A stretch of DNA of 33,040 bases from an uncultured Rhodospirillales bacterium (GCA_903923205.1 CAIXXC010000401.1:1-33040); one strand, 5' to 3'. Numbered from the stretch's first letter, positions 23,814 through 32,489 are shown. Program-made: numbers and translations. Notes: generated from the sequence alone by a model not told the origin.

Positions 23814-26552
23814 ATGACCCCGCCCTTGCCCTCCACGAGCGTTATCCTCAGCCTGCCGAGTCTGGTCCTTGGCGTGCGTGAGGGCGCCTGGATCAGTACC
23901 GATGGCGAGATGGAGACCTTGACCTTGCCGCGGCTCGTGCCCCGGCTGCGCGACACCCCGCCGTTGCTCGTCCATCGCGCGGCCATGGCGCGGCGTTTGG
24001 GCATGCCCGATCTGGCCGGGTATGATCTTCTGGAACTCTGGGCCTTCGCCCTGCCGGCGCGCTTTTGCCTGCCGACCCCGCGCGGGCTCGCCGCAGCGCT
24101 CGGCATCGCGGTGCCGGAGGACCTCGAAGACCAGGCGATGCGGCTGCCGGAAATATCCTCGCGCCTGATCAACCTTGTTGCCGCCTCGGCGAGCGACGAT
24201 ATCCGCGACCTTGTGGCCACGATGAGCCGAGGCGGCTGGCTCTGGGGACCCGTATTGCTCCAGGCAATGGCGGGGTCGGGCGAGGCAAAACCGCGACGTT
24301 CCGGCGCCGGCCTCGACGTCTGGAGCAAATTGCCGGAATGGGCGGAAGCAGGCCCGGCATCGCCGCCCACCGATTTCCCGATCGATCCGGTCGCGGCACG
24401 CCAGCGCCTTGCCAGCCTGCTCGATGTCGCCCGCAGCGCGGCGGAGGAAAGACCGCAGCAGGCGGATTACGCCTCTGCCGCAAGCGCCGCGTTTGACCCG
24501 CGCGAGGCTCCCGGCTCCCCGATTTCGGTGCTGGCCGAGGCTGGGACCGGCGTCGGCAAAACGCTCGGCTACCTCGCGCCGGCCAGCCTCTGGGCGGAGC
24601 GCAATGGCGGTCCGGTCTGGATATCGACCTATACCCGCAACCTGCAAACCCAGATCGAGACCGAGCTTGACAGGCTCTATCCCGATCCGGTGGAAAAGGC
24701 CGAGCGTGTGGTCGTGCGCAAGGGCCGAGAGAACTATCTGTGCCTGCTGAATTATGAAGAGGCGGCGCGCGCGGTGACATCACGCCCGGTCGATGCGATC
24801 AGCCTTGGCCTGATGGCGCGCTGGGTCGGCGCGACGCGTGACGGCGCCCTTGTCGGCGGCGATTTCCCCGGCTGGCTCAGCGATATCCTTGGCCGCCAGC
24901 AGACGCTTGGTCTGGCCGACCGGCGCGGCGAATGTGTTTATTCGGCGTGCCCGCATTACCAGAAATGTTTCATCGAACGATCCGTCCGCCGCGCCCGCCG
25001 AGCCGCAATCGTAATCGCCAATCACGCCTTGGTCATGATCCAGCTCGGTCTTGGCGGCCCGGATGATGGCTTTCTGCCGACACGGTATATTTTCGACGAA
25101 GGCCACCATGTCTTCGACGCCGCCGATGGCGCTTTCTCCTCGCTGTTGTCGGGGCGTGAGGCGGGCGAGTTGCGGCGCTGGATCCTGGGTGCCGATGGCG
25201 GATCGAGCCGGGCGCGCGGCCTGCGTCGCCGCATCGAGGATCTGATCGCCGATGATGATTCCGCGCTTGAGCTGCTGCAGGAGGCGCTGGTCGCGGCGGC
25301 GGCCTTGCCGGGCGAAGGCTGGCTGCGGCGGGTCTCGCAGGACGAACCCCGCCAGGCGATTGAAGCGTTCCTGAGCGTGGCGCGGCGTCAGGTCCTGACA
25401 CGCGTGGCCGATTCCGAGGCAGGCTATGACCTTGAGGCCGGCAAGGAAATGCCGATCGCGGGGTTGATTGAGGCCGCCAATGCCGCCGAGCGTGCGCTCG
25501 CCGCGATCGAGGCACCCCTGCTCGCCCTGAAGAAGAAGCTGGAAAAGCGTCTGGAGGAGACCCCCGAAGATCTCGACACTCCGACCCGTCTGCGTCTGGA
25601 TGCCATGAGCCGGGGGCTGGAGCGCCGGGCGACCCAGCATCTTGGCGCGTGGCGCAAGATGCTGCATGAGCTGGCACATGCCACGCCCGACGGCATGGTT
25701 GACTGGTTCTCGCTGAGCCGCAGCGAGGGGCGGGAGAGCGATGTCGGCCTGCATCGCCATTGGGTCGATCCGACCATCCCTTTCGCGATCTCCATCGCCG
25801 GCCCGGCCCATGGCCTATTGCTGACATCGGCGACCCTGACCGACGGCACCGGAGAGCCCGAGGCCGACTGGCTTGCCGCCGAAACCCGCACCGGGACACG
25901 GCATTTCCTTGCCCCCGCGATCCGCGCACATGTCCAGTCGCCGTTCGATTACGCCGCGCAAACCCGAAGTTTTGTCGTGACAGATGTCCGCCGCGAAGAC
26001 CTGGATCAGGTCGCGTCGGCCTATCGCGCCTTGTTGCTGGCAGCGGGCGGCGGCGGCCTTGGCCTGTTTACGGCGATTTCCCGGTTGCGTGCCGTTCATG
26101 AACGCATCGCCGGGCCGCTCGACGCCGCCGGGCTGATGCTGCTGGCACAGCATGTCGATGGGATCGATATCGGCACCCTCATCGATATCTTTCGCGCCGA
26201 GGAAAACGCCTGCCTGCTGGGGACCGACGCCGTTCGCGACGGTGTCGATGTTCCCGGGCGCAGCCTGCGCCTGATCGTTTTTGATCGGGTGCCGTGGCCC
26301 CGTCCGGATATCCTGCATCGTGCCCGCAAGTCGGCCTTCGGCGGTCGCGTCTACGATGACATGCTGACGCGGCTGAAGCTGCGCCAGGCCTTCGGGCGAT
26401 TAATCCGCCGCGCCGATGATCGCGGCGTCTTCGTCCTGCTGGACTCGATGATGCCCTCGCGCCTCAACGGCGCCTTCCCCGAGGGCGCAACCCCGCGTCG
26501 CGTCGGTCTGCGCGAGGCGATTGAGGAGACCCGGCTCTTTCTGGCATCCTGA
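23814..26552 (+). CDS. DinG/XPD-type iron-sulfur ATP-dependent DNA helicase
   Basis: A superfamily 2 5'-3' helicase of 912 residues from ATG 23814; the open frame runs further upstream but through the terminator. Walker A is AEAGTGVGKT (241-250), the DEAH-like box is DEGH (428-431), and four cysteines that can hold a 4Fe-4S cluster are C310, C374, C379 and C385. The C-terminal helicase domain shows LLTSATLTDG, LGLFTAISRLRAVHE, GTDAVRDGVDVPG and LRQAFGRLIRR (motif VI). The first 235 residues precede the core; a stretch at about 50-100 (LLELWAFALPARF, then a LAAALGI helix) resembles a degenerate DnaQ-like exonuclease, which is an inference. DinG helicases unwind R-loops, D-loops and G-quadruplexes. 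No LexA box is seen before it. Confidence 0.9.
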   Translation: MTPPLPSTSVILSLPSLVLGVREGAWISTDGEMETLTLPRLVPRLRDTPPLLVHRAAMARRLGMPDLAGYDLLELWAFALPARFCLPTPRGLAAALGIAVPEDLEDQAMRLPEISSRLINLVAASASDDIRDLVATMSRGGWLWGPVLLQAMAGSGEAKPRRSGAGLDVWSKLPEWAEAGPASPPTDFPIDPVAARQRLASLLDVARSAAEERPQQADYASAASAAFDPREAPGSPISVLAEAGTGVGKTLGYLAPASLWAERNGGPVWISTYTRNLQTQIETELDRLYPDPVEKAERVVVRKGRENYLCLLNYEEAARAVTSRPVDAISLGLMARWVGATRDGALVGGDFPGWLSDILGRQQTLGLADRRGECVYSACPHYQKCFIERSVRRARRAAIVIANHALVMIQLGLGGPDDGFLPTRYIFDEGHHVFDAADGAFSSLLSGREAGELRRWILGADGGSSRARGLRRRIEDLIADDDSALELLQEALVAAAALPGEGWLRRVSQDEPRQAIEAFLSVARRQVLTRVADSEAGYDLEAGKEMPIAGLIEAANAAERALAAIEAPLLALKKKLEKRLEETPEDLDTPTRLRLDAMSRGLERRATQHLGAWRKMLHELAHATPDGMVDWFSLSRSEGRESDVGLHRHWVDPTIPFAISIAGPAHGLLLTSATLTDGTGEPEADWLAAETRTGTRHFLAPAIRAHVQSPFDYAAQTRSFVVTDVRREDLDQVASAYRALLLAAGGGGLGLFTAISRLRAVHERIAGPLDAAGLMLLAQHVDGIDIGTLIDIFRAEENACLLGTDAVRDGVDVPGRSLRLIVFDRVPWPRPDILHRARKSAFGGRVYDDMLTRLKLRQAFGRLIRRADDRGVFVLLDSMMPSRLNGAFPEGATPRRVGLREAIEETRLFLAS

Positions 26553-26581
26553 TAGCCTGGAGAGAGGCTGGGGAGGACGCT

Positions 26582-26872
26582 ATGCATTGGCAGCCAAGAT
26601 TGGGACCGGTCCCGCCGATCGATTATGCGATTCTTCGAAATACCCGGAATGCGGGCGAGATATTGGCCCATTACCAGGGTGTCGCGGTCTATCAGATCGT
26701 CATCGACTCGTTCGATCGCCAGTATATCTACAAAGGCTTGGCACCCCGTCTGCCCACCGGCGAGTTCGACGTCAAGGCCCTGCGCCGTGCCGAGTTCATC
26801 CTGCCGCCCGGGCTGATCTATCGTTGCGAAGGCCCAATCAAGCCAAGCGGCCAGGTAATCGCGCAAGCCTGA
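26582..26872 (+). CDS. Small protein of unknown function (96 aa)
   Basis: ATG 26582 has a strong ribosome site (GGGGAGGA, four bases before it) and lies 29 bases after the helicase stop, so it is probably translated from the same mRNA. The 96-residue product begins MHWQPRLGPVPPIDYAILRN and has a regular mix of charged and hydrophobic residues, with QYIYKGLAPRLPTGEFDV in the middle. No signal peptide, membrane helix, cysteine cluster or known motif was recognised. Its last 35 bases overlap the end of the convergent MFS gene. Confidence 0.6.
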   Translation: MHWQPRLGPVPPIDYAILRNTRNAGEILAHYQGVAVYQIVIDSFDRQYIYKGLAPRLPTGEFDVKALRRAEFILPPGLIYRCEGPIKPSGQVIAQA

Positions 26873-28088
26873 GCGCGATCACGAGGGCACCGCCGAGAAG
26901 AAGGCCGACAAATCCGGCGACGCCGTTCCAGGCGAAGGCTTCCCACAATCGTCCACCGAGCCAGCCCGCGATGCTCGAGCCGACATAATAAGCCAGAAGA
27001 TAGAGCGACGAGGCCTGGGCCTTGGCGCCATCGGCCCGAAGCCCGACCCAGCTGCTGGCGATTGTATGGGCCGAGAAGAAACCCGCGCTGAGCAGGGCAA
27101 GCCCAAGAATAACGACGACAAGCGGCTGCGCACAGGTGATCGCCAGCCCCGCCAGCATCATCACGATTGCAGCTGCCATGACAGGCGCGTGGCCGATCCT
27201 GCCGCTGAGTGCGCCAAACCAGGGCGGGGCTGGAATCCCGATGATATAGACAAGAAAGATCGCCCCGACCGCGCTCTGGCTCAAGCCATAGGGCGGCAGG
27301 GCGAGGCGATAGCTGATATAGTTGAAGATGGTGACAAAGCTCCCCATCAGCAGGAACCCGACGAGGCACAGTTTCCGGATCACCGGGTCGGCGGCATGTC
27401 GACGAACCCCAGCGATCAAGCGTCCGAAATCGAAACCCTTGCTGGGCGGGAAGTGTCGCGAGGGTGGGAGCAACCTGACGAAGACGACGGCGGCAAACAG
27501 ACCGAGCAGGGCCATCACGGCCATCGCAACGCGCCAACTCCCGGTCACGTCCATCAGCACACCGGTCAAAAGCCGACCGATCATGCCACCGATAGCGGTA
27601 CCGCCGACATAGAGCCCGATGGTGCCGCCGAGATCGCGGGGCTCGATCTCCTCCGATAGATAGGCGATCGCCACGGCGGGCACGCTGGCGAGCGCGAGCC
27701 CCTCGATCGTGCGCGCGATCAAGACATCGCGCCAACTCGGCGCCAGCGCGGTCAGCAGACACAGCCCGGCGGCGCAGAACAGCGAGACCGTCATCGGCCC
27801 CTTGCGGCCATAAACCTCGGAGACCGCGCCAGCCAGCGGCATCGAGACCGCCAGCAACGCCGTCGTAACCGACACCGCGAGACTGCTGGTGGCGGCGCCG
27901 ATGCGGAAATAGACGGCAAGGGCCGGCATCATCGGCTGCACACAATAGAGCATCGCGAAGGTGGTGAAGCCGCCGGCGAACAGCGCCCATCGGGCGCGGC
28001 GATAGGCGGGTGTGCCACGGGCGATACGGTCGGGAACGGGAATCGCGGGCGTTTCCGCCTCGATTGCCTCCGGCGCCCATTGCACCAT
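26838..28088 (-). CDS. MFS transporter, YnfM-like
   Basis: A 416-residue major facilitator superfamily protein with about twelve membrane segments. The first segment, FTTFAMLYCVQPMMPALAVYF, and the loop PLAGAVSEVYGRKGPMT (MFS motif A) are characteristic of the YnfM branch of proton-driven efflux carriers. SIPAxAIAYLSEEI-type sequence (VPAVAIAYLSEEIEPRDLG) and SYRLALPPYGLSQSAVGAIFLVY follow. The N-terminal 35 residues are cytoplasmic and rich in P and E. It lies 105 bases after the barrel gene on the same strand and may be the last gene of the iron module, or separate. The substrate cannot be told. Confidence 0.85.
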   Translation of the reverse strand: MVQWAPEAIEAETPAIPVPDRIARGTPAYRRARWALFAGGFTTFAMLYCVQPMMPALAVYFRIGAATSSLAVSVTTALLAVSMPLAGAVSEVYGRKGPMTVSLFCAAGLCLLTALAPSWRDVLIARTIEGLALASVPAVAIAYLSEEIEPRDLGGTIGLYVGGTAIGGMIGRLLTGVLMDVTGSWRVAMAVMALLGLFAAVVFVRLLPPSRHFPPSKGFDFGRLIAGVRRHAADPVIRKLCLVGFLLMGSFVTIFNYISYRLALPPYGLSQSAVGAIFLVYIIGIPAPPWFGALSGRIGHAPVMAAAIVMMLAGLAITCAQPLVVVILGLALLSAGFFSAHTIASSWVGLRADGAKAQASSLYLLAYYVGSSIAGWLGGRLWEAFAWNGVAGFVGLLLGGALVIALRLARLPGRLA

Positions 28089-28193
28089 GTTGCCCCGCTC
28101 CGCCGTCCTTGATTTGATGGTCGATCAATACGCCGTTTCGCGGCCCCGCCCCATCGCCCGCCTCGCGCGGGAGCTATGCGAGGCCGCGGGTGG

Positions 28194-28982
28194 TCAAAAA
28201 CGGCGCTCGATCTCGATACGCCAGCGCACCGCCGCGCTCGGGCTCGCTTCCGTAATTCCACCGAGCGCACCGAGTTCGTATTTGAGCCGCCCAACAGACC
28301 CCACAGAGATACTGCCAAGCATCACGGGACCGGCGAGGAGTTGCTGCTGGTCAAACCCGGGCATGCGATCGATCTGGCCGGCATCGCCATAAATTTCGAG
28401 GGCCGGCGAGGCGTATTGCGAGATGTTCCACCGGCTCTGCCAGGCGTATTTCAGATCAGTGCCGTGGGCATCCTTGTTCGGGCCGATTTCATTGGCGAAC
28501 AGAACATTCAAGGTATGGGTGGTGCGGCCGATATCCTTCTGGACCAGCGGTCCCCAGAGCACGCCATCGGCTGACTTATCCAAGGTCGCAAGGCCGTATT
28601 CGCCGTAGAAGCCAAGATCGGCCCAATACTCTCCCGGCTCCGTGAAGCTGACGGTGTTTTCCCAGACGACGCTGTCGACCTTGGTATGCTGGCCAGGGCC
28701 GGGTTCACGGCTCATCCCAAGTTCCAGTTCGGGATGCCACCAGGAATTCACGCCATACCCGACCTCGGCGGTATAGGCGCGGGCACCGTTGCGCTGCCTG
28801 TCGGTATCGACAATCGCCGCGCCATTATGCTCAATCTCGATCTCGCCCTCGTCGATTTCGTCGGGGGAACGAACATGGTAATCGGCGCGCGCGCTCACCG
28901 GCGCTAACAACAGGACGGCGCCCAGCAGGAAAGCACAGGCTTGCATGATGCTGCGACTGCGGAAGATTGCGGAACTTGCCAT
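28194..28982 (-). CDS. Predicted outer-membrane beta-barrel protein
   Basis: A 262-residue exported protein of unknown function. After a signal peptide ending at APVSARA come alternating polar/hydrophobic strands rich in Trp, Tyr and Gly (for example YTAEVGYGVNSWWHPELELGM and YWADLGFYGEYGLATL), and the chain ends in Phe (WRIEIERRF), as outer-membrane barrels do. An acidic start, RSPDEIDEGEIEIEHNG, precedes the first strand. It begins six bases after the cupredoxin stop, so it is cotranscribed with it and the FTR1 permease. ATG 28982 is the first start; ATG 28946 would also give a signal peptide. A role in metal passage across the outer membrane is inferred from context only. Confidence 0.7.
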   Translation of the reverse strand: MASSAIFRSRSIMQACAFLLGAVLLLAPVSARADYHVRSPDEIDEGEIEIEHNGAAIVDTDRQRNGARAYTAEVGYGVNSWWHPELELGMSREPGPGQHTKVDSVVWENTVSFTEPGEYWADLGFYGEYGLATLDKSADGVLWGPLVQKDIGRTTHTLNVLFANEIGPNKDAHGTDLKYAWQSRWNISQYASPALEIYGDAGQIDRMPGFDQQQLLAGPVMLGSISVGSVGRLKYELGALGGITEASPSAAVRWRIEIERRF

Positions 28983-28988
28983 GGCTGA

Positions 28989-29321
28989 CTACTTCGCCAC
29001 CAGCACGCCCCTGGCGGTATCCGTGTGGAAGTCACCAACGAAGTGATATGTCCCCGGATCGAGTGGACCCAGGAAGACCTTGATGCTGCCCCCTGGGGCG
29101 ACCAGCTTCTCGCGATTGAGCTCGCTGCTCTCGAACTCCTCAGGCGTCTTGTCGGCGTTGCTGACGATGATCTGGAACTTGATCCCGGCGGGGACCTGCA
29201 GCACATCGGGGATATATTTGTGATCCTTGATGGTCAGTTCCAGCGGCTCGGCAGCCTTCGCCACAGGCGGGCAAAGGATCAGGGTCGCCGCGAGCGTGGC
29301 CGCGAGATGAAGGCGGGACAT
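28989..29321 (-). CDS. EfeO-type cupredoxin-domain periplasmic protein
   Basis: A 110-residue exported protein with a signal peptide ending at VAKA and a single cupredoxin fold: LELTIKDHKYIPDVLQVPAG, FQIIVSNADKTPEEFESSELNREK, LDPGTYHFVGDFH. The FESSELNREK segment is typical of the cupredoxin part of EfeO-like iron-uptake proteins. The mature chain contains no Cys and no Met, so it cannot form a type 1 copper site; histidines and acidic residues could bind iron or copper in another way. It lies between the FTR1 permease gene (36 bases upstream) and the barrel gene (six bases downstream), indicating one operon. Confidence 0.85.
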   Translation of the reverse strand: MSRLHLAATLAATLILCPPVAKAAEPLELTIKDHKYIPDVLQVPAGIKFQIIVSNADKTPEEFESSELNREKLVAPGGSIKVFLGPLDPGTYHFVGDFHTDTARGVLVAK

Positions 29322-29357
29322 GGTATCGAGTATCCTTGTCGCAATAAGGGGGAGCGC

Positions 29358-30212
29358 TTAGGCGGCGCGGCGCCTAGTGGCCGTTTGGGCCTGCCGGTTT
29401 TCGGCGGCCTGCGCCTGCGCGATCAGACGCATCGAGACTAAAAGGATGCCGAGTGTCGTGACATAGGCGACCAGTTGAATGCCGCAGGGGCGATCGGAAT
29501 ACCCCACCAGCGCATGCAGCGCCCGGCCCAGCATGGAATTCTCTGCCAGCAGGCCCGAGCTGTTCCAGATTTGCTGGCCCCAACTCGGCAGAATATCGAC
29601 ACCGGCGAGAACCGCCGCCGCCTGACCGGCCATGCCGGCGGCCAGTAAAGCGATAAGCCCGTTGGTCAAGGCGAAGAAACGGCGTGCCGGGATGGCGAGC
29701 AGACCCCGATAGAGCAGGTACGACACGGCACCACCCGCTCCGACGCCGAGAGCACCGCCAAGCAGCATCGCGAGCCCGCCTTCCTTGCTCGATGCGGCGA
29801 TACCGTAAAGGAATAGCACAACCTCCGAGCCTTCCCGCAGGACGGCGACAGCGACCACGACCGCAAGCGCCAGCAGCGAGCGTTCGCCATTCTTCACAGC
29901 CTGCCCGGCTGCCTTCATGGAAATCGTCAACTCGCGGGCGTGCTTGGCCATCCACAGGCAATGGCCGCTGAGCATGACGACGGCGAGCGACAGGATCGCG
30001 GCGGTGAAGACCTCCTGACCAACGCCCTCGAAGGCATTGGCAAGGGCGTCGGTAAATCCGGCAACCAGACAGGCGCCCATGAGCCCGGCCCCGATACCGC
30101 CACCGACCCAGACACCTCGTCTCGGCACGCCGGCGGTGGCGGCAAGCACGATCCCGACGATCAGTCCTGCCTCTAACACCTCACGAAACACGATCAACAA
30201 ACTTGCGAGCAT
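29358..30212 (-). CDS. FTR1-family iron permease
   Basis: A 284-residue membrane protein with about seven hydrophobic segments and the two iron-binding RExxE motifs: REVLE at the N-terminus (LLIVFREVLEAGLIVGIV) and REGSE in the middle (AVLREGSEVVLFLYG). This is the oxidase-linked iron permease family (yeast Ftr1, bacterial EfeU/FtrC). ATG 30212 is used because family proteins start just before the first RExxE; the frame is open to 30389 but through Fur-type sites. It heads a unit with the cupredoxin and barrel genes. Fur-type boxes upstream suggest induction under iron limitation. Confidence 0.92.
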   Translation of the reverse strand: MLASLLIVFREVLEAGLIVGIVLAATAGVPRRGVWVGGGIGAGLMGACLVAGFTDALANAFEGVGQEVFTAAILSLAVVMLSGHCLWMAKHARELTISMKAAGQAVKNGERSLLALAVVVAVAVLREGSEVVLFLYGIAASSKEGGLAMLLGGALGVGAGGAVSYLLYRGLLAIPARRFFALTNGLIALLAAGMAGQAAAVLAGVDILPSWGQQIWNSSGLLAENSMLGRALHALVGYSDRPCGIQLVAYVTTLGILLVSMRLIAQAQAAENRQAQTATRRRAA

Positions 30213-30525
30213 AATCCAACCTGGCGGTTCATCGGCCACACCATAGCCGACAACGAATTGCGAGTCATTCTCAATTGCGACGATACTATGGCAATTAAGA
30301 ATGAGTTGCAATATCGAGTTTGCACCTGAAACCGACGCTGCTGCATAGGCGTCCGCCAAAATGACACGGGCGTCTTTGATGCAGATCAACGCACCGGATG
30401 CCTGCCCATCCTCACGAAACGTTTATCTTATCCCGTTAGCCTAGACGTAACGGCGGCGGTGATGAGGCGCAAAAGGGCGTCATCGCGCGTCGCGTGGCCG
30501 GACACCTCCAATTCGGGAACATCAG
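30213..30525. promoter_or_regulatory. Divergent FTR1/oprB control region with two Fur-type boxes
   Basis: No gene is visible in these 313 bases. Box A (30258-30280, TTGCGAGTCATTCTCAATTG...) and box B (30289-30311, read on the minus strand as TTGCAACTCATTCTTAATTG...) are near copies in opposite orientation, 31 bases centre to centre. A minus-strand promoter for FTR1 uses TTGCAA (30311-30306) and TAGTAT (30288-30283), 17 bases apart, so its -35 lies in box B and its start in box A. A plus-strand promoter TTGCGA-N18-GATACT (30258-30287) could serve oprB. The boxes resemble Fur sites; Irr or Mur binding is an alternative. Confidence 0.6.
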
Positions 30526-31917
30526 ATGCGAAACACTCGATCCTGCGACTTACGAGCATTGATCGGCTCAAACCAGTTGAGACTGACGATCTTGGGGATG
30601 CTTGTGGGAGCGTTCGCCGCGGGTATCAATCCAGCCAACGCGGACGATGCCGCGCCGACGCCGACAGGATTCTGGGACAGGCCGACGCTGCTCGGCGATC
30701 TCGGCGGGGTGCGGCCCGAACTGGCAAAATTCGGCCTGACGCTCAATTTAAGCGAGACGAGTGAGATCAAGGGCAATGTCACGGGCGGCATTGGCCGTGG
30801 CGCGGCCTATAACGGCCTTACCAACATGGACCTCCAGCTCGACACCCAGCAGGCTTTCGGCTGGGCGGGCGGGACCTTCAATGTCAGCGCCCTGCAGATC
30901 CATGGGCGAGCGCTGTCCAGCAATTATCTGGGCAGCCTGCAAACCGCGAGCGGGATCGAAAGCGAGCGGGCCAGCCGATTGTGGGAACTCTGGTACCAGC
31001 AATCCTTCTGGGGCGGTGCGGCAGACATCAAGCTTGGCCAACAAAGCATCGATAATGAATTCATGACCAGCACCGGGTCTGCGCTTTACCTCAACACCAT
31101 GATGGGCTGGCCGATGGTACCCTCGGCCGATCTCTACGGCGGCGGTCCGGCCTATCCACTTTCCTCCCTTGGGTTTCGTCTGCGCGGCACCCATGGGCCG
31201 GTGACAATCCTGGTTGGCGCCTTCAACGACAACCCGCCGGGTGGATCATTTGCCAGTGACCCCCAGTCGCTGGACGCCAATGGTGCCCGTTTCAATCTCA
31301 ATACCGGCACCCTGACAATCGCGGAAATCCAATATGCGACGACGATGGTCGCCAATCTTCCTGGAACCTATCGCCTCGGCGGCTGGTATGACAGCGCCCG
31401 CTTTCCCGACCAGCGGTTCGACACATCCGGCCTGTCCCTCGCCGATCCCCTCAGCAACCAGAACCCTCGCCTGCATCAAGGCAATTATAGCCTTTATGGC
31501 GTTGTCGATCAGATGCTGTGGACGCCGGACGCAAAGGCCGCGCGCAGCCTCAACGCCTTCGTTCGCATGATGGGTACCCCTGACGATCGCAACCAGATCG
31601 ATTTCAGCGTCGATGCGGGCCTGAACCTGAAGGCACCGTTCTCGGGGCGTGATAATGACACGGCGGGAATTGGCTTTGGACTGGCGGATATCAGCGGCAG
31701 CGCGGCGGCGCTCGACCGCGATTCAGGAAGCTTCGTGCGAAGCCAGGAGATCTTCCTTGAGGCCACATATCAGGCGCAGGTGACGCCGTGGTGGATGGTC
31801 CAGCCGGATTTTCAATTTACGATCCGGCCGGGCGCCGGCATCGCCAATCCCAATGATCCAACGCGGCTGATCGGCGACGAAGCGGTCTTCGGTCTGCGCA
31901 CGACCATCACCTTTTAG
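30526..31917 (+). CDS. OprB-family carbohydrate-selective porin
   Basis: A 463-residue outer-membrane porin with an N-terminal export signal (hydrophobic stretch LTILGMLVGAFAAGI, cleavage near ANADDA). The OprB signature follows: FWDRPTLLGDLGGVRPELAKFG, then NLSETSEIKGNVTGG and repeated amphipathic strands. LWELWYQQSFWGGAADIKLGQ and the C-terminal aromatic end TTITF fit the family. OprB porins let glucose and other sugars through the outer membrane. It is divergent from the FTR1 gene and shares its Fur-box region, so iron control of this porin is possible. No sugar-uptake genes are near, so the substrate is open. Confidence 0.85.
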   Translation: MRNTRSCDLRALIGSNQLRLTILGMLVGAFAAGINPANADDAAPTPTGFWDRPTLLGDLGGVRPELAKFGLTLNLSETSEIKGNVTGGIGRGAAYNGLTNMDLQLDTQQAFGWAGGTFNVSALQIHGRALSSNYLGSLQTASGIESERASRLWELWYQQSFWGGAADIKLGQQSIDNEFMTSTGSALYLNTMMGWPMVPSADLYGGGPAYPLSSLGFRLRGTHGPVTILVGAFNDNPPGGSFASDPQSLDANGARFNLNTGTLTIAEIQYATTMVANLPGTYRLGGWYDSARFPDQRFDTSGLSLADPLSNQNPRLHQGNYSLYGVVDQMLWTPDAKAARSLNAFVRMMGTPDDRNQIDFSVDAGLNLKAPFSGRDNDTAGIGFGLADISGSAAALDRDSGSFVRSQEIFLEATYQAQVTPWWMVQPDFQFTIRPGAGIANPNDPTRLIGDEAVFGLRTTITF

Positions 31918-31926
31918 CCGACGGCG

Positions 31927-31962
31927 GCGGCGGTTACGGCCTCGCCGCTATGCTTTCTTTTC
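31927..31962 (+). terminator. Possible terminator of the porin gene
   Basis: GCGGCG (31927-31932) and CGCCGC (31943-31948) form a 6-bp stem around ten bases, followed by TATGCTTTCTTTT. It starts nine bases after the porin stop and overlaps the end of the convergent marR-type gene. Short stem, mixed tail. Confidence 0.35.
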
Positions 31963-32418
31963 GCGAATCCCGCGCCGCCACAATTTGCGAAGGGACTTCA
32001 GGAACTTCTGTTCGCGGCGACCCAGGGGATCGAAAAATTCGGTCTCGGCTTCAGCCAGTACCGGCAGCGCACTCGCCAGACGGTCAGCACCTTCAGCGGT
32101 CAGGACCAGGATCATGGCGCGCTGGTCCTTCGGATTACGCTCACGACGGACCAGACCGGCGGTTTCCAGGGTGCGCAGAACCTGCGACGTCATCATCGCA
32201 TCGGCGCCCAGATGATGGGCGAGACTGGCCTGGCTCACCGCTTCGTCCGTCTCAGCCAGATGCTTCAAACCGGAGAGCAGCACGACCTGAACATAGGTCA
32301 GGCCCAGACTGGCGAGGATCGCGCGCGACTTGCGCTGCCAGGCGTTCGTGACCTGCCACAGCATGAAGCCGGGGCCTAGGGGGGCGATGTCTTCCGCAGC
32401 CAGTTCGGCATCGGCCAT
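31948..32418 (-). CDS. MarR-family transcriptional regulator
   Basis: A 156-residue winged-helix regulator. PGFMLWQVTNAWQRKSRAIL is the N-terminal dimerisation helix, LTYVQVVLLSGLKHL the following helix, VSQASLAHHLGADAMMTSQVLRTLETAGLVRR the helix-turn-helix, and RNPKDQRAMILVLTAEG the wing (the usual D-x-R). ATG 32418 is chosen because AGGAG stands seven bases before it; a GTG six bases upstream is too close to that site. It is transcribed towards the porin and has no cotranscribed target. A palindrome 70 bases upstream may be its own operator. Confidence 0.9.
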   Translation of the reverse strand: MADAELAAEDIAPLGPGFMLWQVTNAWQRKSRAILASLGLTYVQVVLLSGLKHLAETDEAVSQASLAHHLGADAMMTSQVLRTLETAGLVRRERNPKDQRAMILVLTAEGADRLASALPVLAEAETEFFDPLGRREQKFLKSLRKLWRRGIREKKA

Positions 32419-32489
32419 CTTCACGCTCCTTGTGAGGGGACCACGGCACGCGCAACGCGTGTCGGCACAACCCGATCACCCACTATCAA

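Noticed and set aside
26818-28128. A 436-codon frame overlapping the MFS gene on the same strand
   Set aside because: Its product is Arg-rich and soluble-looking, while the other frame gives a clean twelve-helix MFS protein.
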